Positions 1-5,622 are shown, counted from the first letter of the stretch. The stretch is 5,857 nucleotides of DNA from Candidatus Merdenecus merdavium (GCA_018715425.1 DVLR01000216.1:1-5857), one strand, 5' to 3'. Program-made: numbers and translations. Notes: generated by a model from the letters alone, not told the origin.

Positions 1-48
1 TTCAGCTACTCCTGCACTTGAGAATAGCGATAAAGCATTATAATTCAT
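1..48 (-). CDS. DNA (cytosine-5-)methyltransferase, N-terminal fragment
   Basis: Only the first 16 codons lie in the window, reading MNYNALSLFSSAGVAE. A beta strand followed by LFSSAG at the extreme N-terminus resembles motif I (the S-adenosylmethionine-binding FxGxG loop) in divergent C5-cytosine DNA methyltransferases, where the motif also starts a few residues from the N-terminus. Such enzymes transfer a methyl group to carbon 5 of cytosine in a specific DNA site, as part of a restriction-modification system or as a solitary methylase. The gene follows the XRE regulator by only 18 bases, so the two are probably co-transcribed and translationally coupled. The start at 46-48 has a purine-rich GATGGG about 6 bases upstream. 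An in-frame ATG at 61-63 would add five residues (MDGIV) but would sit directly against its AAAGG. The catalytic PCQ motif and target-recognition region are outside the window, so the family call rests on motif I and context only. Confidence 0.6.
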   Translation of the reverse strand, partial: MNYNALSLFSSAGVAE

Positions 49-66
49 AACAATCCCATCCATCCT

Positions 67-276
67 TTATTTTTCTTTGACACCCTCAAGTTCAAGCAAT
101 GACGAAATATCGCAACTAAATAAGGCACAAAGTTTCTCAATAGTCTCAAAATCAATTCTCGTAGCCTTATCATGATAAAGCTGCGTAACTGTGCTTCGAG
201 CTAACCCAGTTTTTTTATGCACATCTTGAATGGAATAGCGAGCTTGCCCCATAAGTGTAGAGAGTTGACAATGCAT
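67..276 (-). CDS. Small XRE/Cro-CI-type helix-turn-helix transcriptional regulator
   Basis: This 69-residue protein is essentially one Cro/CI-type DNA-binding domain with no effector domain. A short helix at 1-10 is followed by the helix-turn-helix at about 15-37 (SIQDVHKKTGLARSTVTQLY, with ARSTVTQLYHD as recognition helix). Helices 43-52 (ETIEKLCALF) and 55-63 (DISSLLELE) follow. The layout matches the short XRE regulators common in clostridia (HTH_26-like). A longer frame runs to 318, but the ATG at 274-276 is preferred because AAAGGAGA lies 7 bases upstream and because family members start at this point (x-CQLSTLMG). The stop codon is 18 bases from the start of the putative DNA methyltransferase, so it may control that gene, much as small regulators do in restriction-modification units. 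That role is inferred from position. A palindrome over its own -10 region suggests autorepression. Confidence 0.85.
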   Translation of the reverse strand: MHCQLSTLMGQARYSIQDVHKKTGLARSTVTQLYHDKATRIDFETIEKLCALFSCDISSLLELEGVKEK

Positions 277-300
277 ATATTTTCTCCTTTTTATAATCAT

Positions 301-317
301 TGCTATAAACAATAGCA
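301..317. promoter_or_regulatory. Inverted repeat over the -10 region, candidate operator
   Basis: TGCTAT (301-306) and ATAGCA (312-317) form a perfect 6-bp inverted repeat around a 5-base centre. The 17-bp site covers the proposed -10 box and the start point of the XRE gene. Size and position suit a dimeric XRE repressor shutting off its own promoter. Binding by this protein is inference. Confidence 0.45.
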
Positions 318-337
318 TAAAAGATAGTCAAAGTCAA
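302..337 (-). promoter_or_regulatory. Probable promoter of the XRE regulator-methyltransferase unit
   Basis: Read on the minus strand, TTGACT occurs twice in tandem (332-337 and 326-331). The first is 17 bases from TATTGT (309-314, 4 of 6 matches to the -10 consensus). The second is 18 bases from TATAGC (302-307). The first pairing would start transcription near 302, giving a leader of about 26 bases with the AAAGGAGA ribosome site in it. Which pair is used cannot be decided from sequence. Confidence 0.5.
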
Positions 338-422
338 TGGCATGTCATTCATTTTAATCCGTATTTGCTCAATTGTTCTTGTTATACCGTCAGGTTAATT
401 CATTCCCATTTTTAAAGTAATT

Positions 423-466
423 TTGTCAACTCACTATTATTTTGCCAACCATCTTATCAACTCACT
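423..466. repeat. Degenerate direct repeats, possible remnant of an IS21-type element end
   Basis: TCAACTCACT occurs at 426-435 and again at 457-466, 31 bases apart. The match extends to TTnTCAACTCACT (423-435 and 454-466). Between them lies a related TTTGCCAACC (441-450). Repeated TGTCAAC and TTTTGCAACC words are, from memory, typical of the multiple terminal repeats of IS21-family (istA/istB) elements in gut clostridia. No transposase gene or matching second end is present, so this is at most a scar. Nothing else is recognisable between 338 and 530. Confidence 0.35.
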
Positions 467-530
467 TAGTCATCGACGATATTTGTAGATGATTTCTCAA
501 TTTCACCAATCTTAGATAACTTCCCTCAAA

Positions 531-581
531 GCAAAAAACCGTGATTATCCTTCTGGCTTAGAACCAGACCTAAAACCACGG
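531..581 (-). terminator. Rho-independent terminator of the rlmD gene
   Basis: On the minus strand, CCGTGGTT (574-581) pairs with AATCACGG (539-546) with one G-U pair. A second stem inside the loop pairs TCTGG (564-568) with CCAGA (552-556). The structure is followed at once by TTTTTT (533-538). It begins only 7 bases after the rlmD stop codon, so it ends that transcript and separates it from the accessory region to the left. Confidence 0.85.
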
Positions 582-588
582 AAAGCCT

Positions 589-1971
589 TTATTTACTTAT
601 CTTATTACACTCTTGCTTCTCAACCCTTGACATCAATACTACCGTCTCAACATGATAAGTTCCAGGAAACATATCAATGGCCTGTCCTTTTACCACCTTA
701 TATCCGTTCTCCTGCAATACTTGTAAATCTCTCACTAGGCTAGTCGGTTTACAAGAAATATAAACAATCCTATCTACATTAAATTCTATAATCTTCTTCA
801 GTGCCTTTGGATGGATTCCATCCCTAGGTGGATCAAGTACAATCAGATCTGGTTTTTCTTGAATCTCATGGATGACCTTTAGAACATCTCCAGCGATAAA
901 CTCGCAATTATCTAGTTTGTTTAGCTTTGCATTTTCTTTTGCTGCCTCAACAGCTTCTTCCACAATCTCCACACCAATGACACGCTTAGCCACTGGAGCC
1001 AATATCTGTGCTATTGTCCCTGTACCGCTATATAAATCGAAAATAATCTTATCTTTCGTTTCACCGATATACTCTCTAGCAGCTGAATAAAGCACCTCTG
1101 CCCCAAGAGAATTGGTTTGGAAAAACGAAAAGGGTGATATTTTAAATTGAAGTCCCAATAATTCCTCATAAAAATAATCTTGTCCGTATAGTATGGTGGT
1201 TCCATCATTTTTTACCACATCTGCCAAACTATCGTTTAAGGTATGTAAGATCCCCACGATCTTATTCTCCAATGGCAAATTTAGTAGCTCTTGAACGAAA
1301 TCCGTCAAATCCATTTCTTCTTGGCTAGATGTGACTAAATCGATTAAGATTTCCTTCGTCTTAAATCCTTTCCTCACAAGCAAATGACGTAAATATCCTT
1401 CATGGCGCATTTTATGATAAAAACTAACGTTTCTGCTTTTGAAATAATTTAATACACAATCTAAGATCAAGTTATAATCGTGATCCACAATTTTACACTG
1501 ATCAACGGTTACGATATCATGGAAACTACCTCTTTTGTGCATTCCTAAAGCCAAAGGTCCATCCTTCACTTCATCGCCAAAGGAAAATTCCATTTTATTA
1601 CGATATGAACATGAAATAGGGCTGCCTAGGATTCCCTCATAAACATAATGAGAACAGACACTGTCTAGTAGTTCTTTCACTTGTGATTCTTTTAATTTCA
1701 GCTGATCTTCATAGCTTAAATTCTGATATAGGCAGCCTCCACAAACTCCAAAATGAGGACAAGTAGCTTCTATTTCTATTGGAGATGTTTCTAATACTTC
1801 TATTAATCTGCCTTCATAACGATCTTTCTTTTTCTTGTTAATGGAGAAACGAACCTTCTGTCCTGGAACTCCATTTTTAACAATTATTTTTTCTCCATCT
1901 ATATTTACAATACCCTTATTAGGAAATTTTACTTTCTCAATGACCCCTTCTAAAACTTGTCCCTTTTTCAC
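589..1971 (-). CDS. rlmD: 23S rRNA (uracil-C5)-methyltransferase, RlmD/RlmCD type
   Basis: This cytoplasmic enzyme makes 5-methyluridine in 23S rRNA from S-adenosylmethionine. The 460 residues carry the full family layout. An N-terminal TRAM RNA-binding domain (about 1-62) is followed by the 4Fe-4S cluster ligands C71, C77, C80 (CPHFGVCGGC) and C159. FQTN (284-287) follows, then the SAM-binding motif FDLYSGTGTI (311-320), DPPRDG (380-385), the nucleophile C407 in YISCKPT, and the general-base region with E442 in HVETVVLM. The cysteine spacing matches E. coli RlmD. The start is a GTG (1969-1971), supported by AAGAGGT 8 bases upstream and an in-frame TAA four codons before it. Firmicutes often have one enzyme (RlmCD in Bacillus) that modifies both U747 and U1939, and this sequence alone does not show whether it has one target or two. 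It is probably a single-gene unit. Confidence 0.93.
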   Translation of the reverse strand: MKKGQVLEGVIEKVKFPNKGIVNIDGEKIIVKNGVPGQKVRFSINKKKKDRYEGRLIEVLETSPIEIEATCPHFGVCGGCLYQNLSYEDQLKLKESQVKELLDSVCSHYVYEGILGSPISCSYRNKMEFSFGDEVKDGPLALGMHKRGSFHDIVTVDQCKIVDHDYNLILDCVLNYFKSRNVSFYHKMRHEGYLRHLLVRKGFKTKEILIDLVTSSQEEMDLTDFVQELLNLPLENKIVGILHTLNDSLADVVKNDGTTILYGQDYFYEELLGLQFKISPFSFFQTNSLGAEVLYSAAREYIGETKDKIIFDLYSGTGTIAQILAPVAKRVIGVEIVEEAVEAAKENAKLNKLDNCEFIAGDVLKVIHEIQEKPDLIVLDPPRDGIHPKALKKIIEFNVDRIVYISCKPTSLVRDLQVLQENGYKVVKGQAIDMFPGTYHVETVVLMSRVEKQECNKISK

Positions 1972-2029
1972 TCCATCTACCTCTTAATCTATTTTCTATC
2001 GTATTTTTTATATTACTTCTTATACTTTA

Positions 2030-2116
2030 TCATTTTTTCTTAAATAAATCTAGAAAACTATTTATATTCTCTCTATCTTCTAAATCAAAAGAAATATATT
2101 CTGGCTTTTGTATCAT
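2030..2116 (-). CDS. Doubtful 28-residue small ORF upstream of rlmD
   Basis: The frame starts ATG ATA CAA AAG and encodes 28 residues, MIQKPEYISFDLEDRENINS followed by FLDLFKKK, then TGA. The composition (acidic middle, amphipathic end, lysine tail) looks protein-like for such AT-rich DNA. It lies 58 bases upstream of rlmD on the same strand. Against it: no convincing ribosome site is visible, three in-frame stops (TAG TAG TGA) sit just before the start, and a plausible rlmD promoter lies inside it. I do not recognise the peptide. It may be chance or the tail of a decayed gene. Confidence 0.2.
   Translation of the reverse strand: MIQKPEYISFDLEDRENINSFLDLFKKK
2061..2088 (-). promoter_or_regulatory. 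Possible rlmD promoter
   Basis: On the minus strand, TTGATT (2083-2088) is 16 bases from TATAAA (2061-2066). The -10 box matches 5 of 6 consensus bases and the -35 box 4 of 6. The leader to the GTG start would be about 80 bases. The surrounding DNA is so AT-rich that other -10-like words exist (for example TAAAGT nearer the gene), so the choice is tentative. Confidence 0.3.
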
Positions 2117-2128
2117 AGATCACTACTA

Positions 2129-2145
2129 AAAGAATGTCATTCTTT
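2129..2145. promoter_or_regulatory. Perfect 17-bp palindrome, candidate protein-binding site
   Basis: AAAGAATG (2129-2136) and CATTCTTT (2138-2145) are exact reverse complements around one central base. The short centre makes an RNA hairpin of full length impossible, so a DNA site for a dimeric protein fits better. It lies between the terminator of the acidic-protein gene and the candidate rlmD promoter, about 40 bases upstream of its -35 box. Confidence 0.35.
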
Positions 2146-2167
2146 ACCTGACTCCTTGCCTAGACAC

Positions 2168-2217
2168 AAAAAATAGGATGGTTCAATCTAGTTTTCCTCC
2201 AGATTAAACCACCCTAT
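2168..2217 (-). terminator. Strong Rho-independent terminator after the acidic membrane protein gene
   Basis: On the minus strand, ATAGGGTGGTTTAATCT (2201-2217) pairs along its whole length with AGATTGAACCATCCTAT (2173-2189), using two G-T wobble pairs, around an 11-base loop. TTTTTT follows (2168-2173). It lies about 35 bases after the stop codon and probably also ends any transcript reading through from pcrA. Confidence 0.92.
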
Positions 2218-2251
2218 TCATCTTATCCATTACTTTCATAAAATAAGGACT

Positions 2252-2479
2252 CTATTCTTCGTCCTCATCTTCTTCATCAAAATAATCGTCAAAGTCATCA
2301 TCTAAATCGTCTTCAAAATCCTCTAAATAATCTGGTGTAAAGAAACGATATACTCCATAAGCGATAGCTGCCACTGCTGCTACTGCACCGATAATAGCCA
2401 ATACCCATAGAACGGTGCTTTTCGTTTTCTCTTCCTCTTTTTTCTGTATTGCATTTAATAACTCTTCTACCCTGTTCAT
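2252..2479 (-). CDS. Small single-pass membrane protein with a highly acidic C-terminal tail
   Basis: The 75-residue product has three parts. Residues 1-20 are charged and probably helical (MNRVEELLNAIQKKEEEKTK). Residues 22-47 are a hydrophobic membrane segment rich in Ala, Val and Ile (STVLWVLAIIGAVAAVAAIA then YGVYRFF). Residues 49-75 are a tail in which 19 of the last 26 residues are Asp or Glu. Hydrophobic residues in the tail fall every fourth position (Y51, F55, L59, F63, F67). There is no cleavable signal peptide pattern and no catalytic motif. The frame is open to 2515, but the ATG at 2477-2479 is preferred: AAAGG lies 10 bases upstream and the longer forms lack a ribosome site. It follows pcrA by 131 bases and has its own promoter. 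I have a vague memory of similar small proteins in Lachnospiraceae. The function is unknown, and membrane topology is not clear from the flanking charges. Confidence 0.8.
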   Translation of the reverse strand: MNRVEELLNAIQKKEEEKTKSTVLWVLAIIGAVAAVAAIAYGVYRFFTPDYLEDFEDDLDDDFDDYFDEEDEDEE

Positions 2480-2565
2480 TATAACACAACCTTTCTTCAT
2501 TCCATTATCATTCATGACTTTTTATTCATTACTAGAATAAATCTTATTATTCCCAAGTTATTGTT

Positions 2566-2594
2566 ATTATACCATCAAAATACTTAGTTTTCCA
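2566..2594 (-). promoter_or_regulatory. Extended -10 promoter for the acidic membrane protein gene
   Basis: On the minus strand the sequence TGGTATAAT gives a consensus -10 box (2566-2571) with the TGn extension. A 4-of-6 -35 match, TGGAAA (2589-2594), lies 17 bases upstream. Transcription would start near 2559, about 80 bases before the chosen ATG. The promoter lies just after the pcrA stop codon, with no terminator between, so read-through from pcrA is also possible. Confidence 0.6.
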
Positions 2595-2610
2595 TGATTT
2601 CTGATATAAT

Positions 2611-4821
2611 TTATAATTTTTTTAATTTGGCAAAGGCAGCAAACATTTTCTTTATCCCCACTTTATCAAAATCTACAGTCACTTCGTAATCCTTGCCACC
2701 TTCTACAATGGATTTTACAATACCCACACCAAATTTTATATGCTTAACTGTATCACCTACTTCGTATTCTAGCTTATCTGCCTTTGTGACTTTAAATTGT
2801 TTTGGTTCAAATACTTTTGTTTGGAAAGCATTTTTTGCCTCTTGATAGATGCTGGAGCGAGGTATCTCTTTTACCTTTTCTTCTATGGTGTTTCCTAAAT
2901 CCACCAGCTCTCTCGGGATCTCTCTGATAAATCTAGACACTTTATTGTACTGCGTTTCACCACGAATCATACGCTGTCTTGCACTCGTTAATGTTAAATG
3001 TTGCATGGCTCTGGTAATTCCCACGTAACAAAGGCGTCTTTCTTCTTCTAGCTCCGTGGAGTCGTCAGAAGTAATCGTCATATAACTTGGAAAGATACCA
3101 TCTTCCATCCCCGCTAAATAGACGTTTGGAAACTCAAGTCCTTTTGCACTATGTAAGGTCATTAGTACCACATGATTGCTATCTTCATCTAGATTATCTA
3201 TATCTGCGATTAAAGCTACTTCTTCTAGGAAGCCACTGAGACTTGGCTCTTCTGTCTCTTCTTCGTAAGTGACTACTTTAGTGATAAATTCATCGATATT
3301 CTCAATTCTTGCTCTGGCTTCAACGCTATCCTCAGCCTCAAGCTCTTTCACATAACCAGTATCTTCAATAATATCATTTAAGAGTTCCGCTAAAGAATAA
3401 AATTCTTGTTTACTTCTTAGTGTCTGTATGAAGGTTACGAATGGCTTGATCCTACTACTAGCTCTACCAAGTGCTGGAATCTCTTCCGCAGCCCTTAATG
3501 CCTGGTAAAAACTTAATCCATTCTCATCAGCGTAATCTTGTACTCTACTTAAGGAAGTGGCTCCAATCCCCCTTTTGGGAACGTTAATAATACGTCTTAC
3601 TGCCAAATCATCTCGTGCATTATCTACCGTTTTTAAATACGCCAAAAGATCCTTGATCTCTTTTCTTGCATAGAAGTTTACACCACCAACAATCTTATAT
3701 GGGATATTAGCAAGTAAAAACTTCTCCTCGAACATACGAGATTGAGCATTGGTTCTATATAAGATTGCACAATCATTGTAAGTATATTCCTGATCTACAT
3801 TTACTTTTCTCATAATGTCCCCTGAAATATACTCTGCTTCATCGTATGCCGTCTGGAATTGGCGAAATTGAATCTTTTCTCCCTCACCATGATCCGTCCA
3901 AAGAGTTTTATCTTTTCTTCCTAAATTATTTTTAATCACAGTATTTGCAGCATCAAGAATATTTTTTGAAGATCGATAATTCTGTTCCAATTTAATGGTT
4001 GTTGCCTCTGGAAAGAACTTTTCAAAGTTTAAAATATTTCCAATATTAGCCCCTCTAAATTTATAGATGGATTGATCGTCATCGCCAACGACACAAAGAT
4101 TTTGGTATTTCGATGCCAATAAACTAACCAGTTTAAATTGTGCGGTGTTAGTATCTTGATACTCATCTACCATAATGTATTTAAAACGTTCCTGATAATT
4201 GTCTAGTACATCTGGACAATTCTGAAATAACTCCACAGTTTTAACGATTAAATCATCGAAATCTAAAGCATTGTTGCTACGCAGTTGTTTTTGATACTCT
4301 TTATAAGCTTCAGCGATTTTCTTTTTACCAAAGTCACCCATAGCATTTAATTCATATTCCTCTACCGAAACCAGTTCATCTTTAGCTGAGGAAATAGCTC
4401 CTAAAATAGCTTTCTCTTTGAGCATTTTTGTATCGATATCTAAACGCTTACATACATCTTTCATAATACTCTTTTGATCATCACTATCATAAATGGTAAA
4501 GTTATTGTCATAACCCAAACGATCTATGTACCGTCTTAATATTCTTACACAAGTGGAATGAAAAGTACTAACCCAAATGCTCTCAGAGCCAAATCCAATA
4601 ATTTGGTCAACTCTTTCTCTCATTTCTCCTGCGGCTTTGTTCGTAAAAGTAATAGCCATAATATTCCATGGATTGATCCCTTTTTCTTCTATTAAATATG
4701 CAATTCGATGCGTTAAAACTCTTGTTTTACCAGACCCAGCACCTGCCAATAAAAGCAGTGGCCCCTCTGTACAAAAGACCGCTTTCCTTTGTTCATCATT
4801 CAGTGTATCATATATACTCAT
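2611..4821 (-). CDS. pcrA: ATP-dependent 3'-5' DNA helicase PcrA (UvrD/Rep superfamily 1)
   Basis: PcrA unwinds DNA 3' to 5' using ATP. In Firmicutes it acts in nucleotide-excision repair, rolling-circle replication, removal of RecA filaments and clearing RNA polymerase from DNA. All superfamily 1A motifs are visible in the 736-residue product: Q motif around Q11, Walker A AGAGSGKT (26-33), Ia ITFTNKAAGEMR (57-68), II VDEYQDTN (218-225), III GDDDQSIYKFRGA (246-258), IV LEQNYRS (278-284), V LMTLHSAKGLEF (553-564) and VI EERRLCYVGITRA (593-605). A C-terminal Tudor-like segment (about 682-736, EYEVGDTVKHIKFGVGIV) matches the part known to contact RNA polymerase. Length is normal for the family and no key residue is missing. 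The frame is open to 4854, but the ATG at 4819-4821 has GGAG 8 bases upstream and gives the usual start, MSIYDTLNDEQ. It has its own promoter and leader hairpin. Confidence 0.97.
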   Translation of the reverse strand: MSIYDTLNDEQRKAVFCTEGPLLLLAGAGSGKTRVLTHRIAYLIEEKGINPWNIMAITFTNKAAGEMRERVDQIIGFGSESIWVSTFHSTCVRILRRYIDRLGYDNNFTIYDSDDQKSIMKDVCKRLDIDTKMLKEKAILGAISSAKDELVSVEEYELNAMGDFGKKKIAEAYKEYQKQLRSNNALDFDDLIVKTVELFQNCPDVLDNYQERFKYIMVDEYQDTNTAQFKLVSLLASKYQNLCVVGDDDQSIYKFRGANIGNILNFEKFFPEATTIKLEQNYRSSKNILDAANTVIKNNLGRKDKTLWTDHGEGEKIQFRQFQTAYDEAEYISGDIMRKVNVDQEYTYNDCAILYRTNAQSRMFEEKFLLANIPYKIVGGVNFYARKEIKDLLAYLKTVDNARDDLAVRRIINVPKRGIGATSLSRVQDYADENGLSFYQALRAAEEIPALGRASSRIKPFVTFIQTLRSKQEFYSLAELLNDIIEDTGYVKELEAEDSVEARARIENIDEFITKVVTYEEETEEPSLSGFLEEVALIADIDNLDEDSNHVVLMTLHSAKGLEFPNVYLAGMEDGIFPSYMTITSDDSTELEEERRLCYVGITRAMQHLTLTSARQRMIRGETQYNKVSRFIREIPRELVDLGNTIEEKVKEIPRSSIYQEAKNAFQTKVFEPKQFKVTKADKLEYEVGDTVKHIKFGVGIVKSIVEGGKDYEVTVDFDKVGIKKMFAAFAKLKKL

Positions 4822-4845
4822 TGTGTTATCTCCATTTAATAAAAT

Positions 4846-4867
4846 AGGTGTCATCTAGTGGACACCT
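4846..4867 (-). other. Inverted repeat in the pcrA leader
   Basis: On the minus strand, AGGTGTC (4861-4867) and GACACCT (4846-4852) form a 7-bp stem around an 8-base loop. It lies about 13 bases after the predicted transcription start and 12 bases before the GGAG ribosome site. ATTTTATT follows, a poor terminator tail. It may stabilise the 5' end of the message or serve as an operator. Confidence 0.45.
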
Positions 4868-4886
4868 TCATTTTTACTGCCTATTC

Positions 4887-4915
4887 ATTATAGTACAAAT
4901 CCTTTATTGTGTCAC
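4887..4915 (-). promoter_or_regulatory. pcrA promoter, near consensus
   Basis: On the minus strand, GTGACA (4910-4915, 5 of 6 matches) is 17 bases from a perfect TATAAT (4887-4892). Transcription would begin near 4880, giving a leader of about 60 bases that includes the inverted repeat at 4846-4867. No other promoter this good is visible before the gene. Confidence 0.75.
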
Positions 4916-5116
4916 TACTAAAGTCCCAACTTCTTCTCGAACATAGCCTATATTAGCCATGATTATGACAGTAGTGTTTGTCTTTTCTTCCCCTGCTCTA
5001 ATATCTTCTTCATCACAAGATCTCCCCCTTATACCATAACTCCATCCATAAATAAGGTTCTTTACCTGATAGAATGTTCCTGTATATAAAAAAGCCCTAA
5101 TTTTATCTAGAGCTCT
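4904..5116 (-). other. Start-less 70-codon open frame between rrf2 and pcrA, possible gene remnant
   Basis: The minus-strand frame between TAA at 5117-5119 and TAA at 4904-4906 is open for 70 codons. It contains a single in-frame ATG near its end, giving only MANIGYVREEVGTLVVTQ. Some of the translation looks protein-like (EEKTNTTVIIMANIGYVREE), but there is no usable start, and the frame includes the rrf2 terminator and the pcrA -35 box. It may be chance or a decayed gene. Apart from this, the rrf2 terminator and the pcrA promoter, I see nothing in the 4868-5138 spacer. Confidence 0.2.
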
Positions 5117-5118
5117 TT
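5088..5118 (-). terminator. Rho-independent terminator of the Rrf2 regulator gene
   Basis: On the minus strand, AAAGAGCTCTA (5108-5118) pairs with TAGGGCTTTTT (5089-5099) through 11 bp, including two wobble pairs, around an 8-base loop. The closing T run (5088-5093) is shared with the stem. It begins about 20 bases after the rrf2 stop codon. Confidence 0.75.
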
Positions 5119-5138
5119 AGTCATTATTACCATATTTC

Positions 5139-5564
5139 TTACTTTTTTGTCTGTGTTTTTACTTTATCGTTAGTAAAAATATCATACAGCGAATAACGTT
5201 CCAATTCCATTCTTAATATATTGGTAATACGGTCATATTCCTGATAAACAGTACTAATATTTATTAATGATAGATCATCTCTAACCCAATCAGCCATTAC
5301 TACTGGACCTTCCATTGCTTCAATCATATCTAGTAACGTTAAATTCTTTGGTGATTTTCTAAGTGAAAAGCCTCCAGAAACTTCTCCTCTACCTTGATGT
5401 GATTCTACAATACCAAGGCTTTTTAGAGTTCTCATGATTTTCATTAACATGCCTTGAGAAATGTTTTCCTTTTCTGCAATTGATTTAGAAGTTACTACTC
5501 CTCCATTATCGTAAAGAGCTCTAATAATTCGGATTGCATAATCCGTAGTTTTGTTGATTTTCAT
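5139..5564 (-). CDS. Rrf2-family transcriptional regulator lacking the iron-sulfur cysteines
   Basis: This 141-residue protein is a winged-helix DNA-binding regulator of the Rrf2 family. It opens with the family signature (MKINKTTDYAIRIIRALYDN). A helix-turn-helix follows at about 24-50 (VTSKSIAEKENISQGMLMKI, then MRTLKSLGIV), then a wing at 57-70 (QGRGEVSGGFSLRK) and a dimerisation helix near 110-126. IscR and NsrR carry three cysteines around residues 90-110 that bind an iron-sulfur cluster, but this protein has no cysteine at all. It must therefore sense something else or act without a cofactor, as CymR does when it binds CysK. The start is secured by GGAG 6 bases upstream. No target gene is adjacent downstream, where pcrA has its own promoter, so targets may lie beyond the right edge. 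Inverted repeats around its promoter suggest autoregulation. Confidence 0.9.
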   Translation of the reverse strand: MKINKTTDYAIRIIRALYDNGGVVTSKSIAEKENISQGMLMKIMRTLKSLGIVESHQGRGEVSGGFSLRKSPKNLTLLDMIEAMEGPVVMADWVRDDLSLINISTVYQEYDRITNILRMELERYSLYDIFTNDKVKTQTKK

Positions 5565-5578
5565 GTCTTTCTCCTTAC

Positions 5579-5608
5579 TAAGTATTAAAGTGACAGTTCA
5601 CTTACTTA
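5579..5608. promoter_or_regulatory. Nested inverted repeats just upstream of rrf2, candidate operator
   Basis: AAGTGA (5588-5593) and TCACTT (5598-5603) are perfect 6-bp arms around a 4-base centre. Outside them TAAGTA (5579-5584) and TACTTA (5603-5608) form a second pair, slightly off-centre. The site lies between the predicted transcription start and the GGAG of rrf2, where a bound repressor would block transcription. Confidence 0.45.
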
Positions 5609-5622
5609 TTAACTTGTTTCCA

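Noticed and set aside
342..400. 18-codon hydrophobic plus-strand frame (MSFILIRICSIVLVIPSG), toxin-like in look
   Set aside because: It has no ribosome site, no plus-strand promoter and no antisense RNA signature; a frame of this size is expected by chance.
872..1090. Plus-strand open frame of 72 codons inside rlmD
   Set aside because: It lies wholly antisense to the SAM-binding part of a clear rlmD gene, is low in complexity (Ser/Phe/Ala-rich) and has no supporting signals.
1011..1208. Minus-strand 65-codon frame inside rlmD
   Set aside because: It is a different frame of the same strand within conserved rlmD coding sequence; the RlmD motifs show which frame is used.
4577..4858. Plus-strand 93-codon frame opposite the start of pcrA
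   Set aside because: It is antisense to the conserved helicase motifs Walker A and Ia and is explained by codon use in pcrA.
4963..5013. 16-codon minus-strand frame (MKKILEQGKKRQTLLS) behind a G-rich GGGGGAG site
   Set aside because: The ribosome-like site is attractive, but the frame is very short, has no promoter of its own and lies after the rrf2 terminator.
2140..5069. Identical 12-mer TTCTTTACCTGA at 2140-2151 and 5058-5069
   Set aside because: One shared 12-mer is about what chance gives in an AT-rich window of this size, and the flanks do not match.
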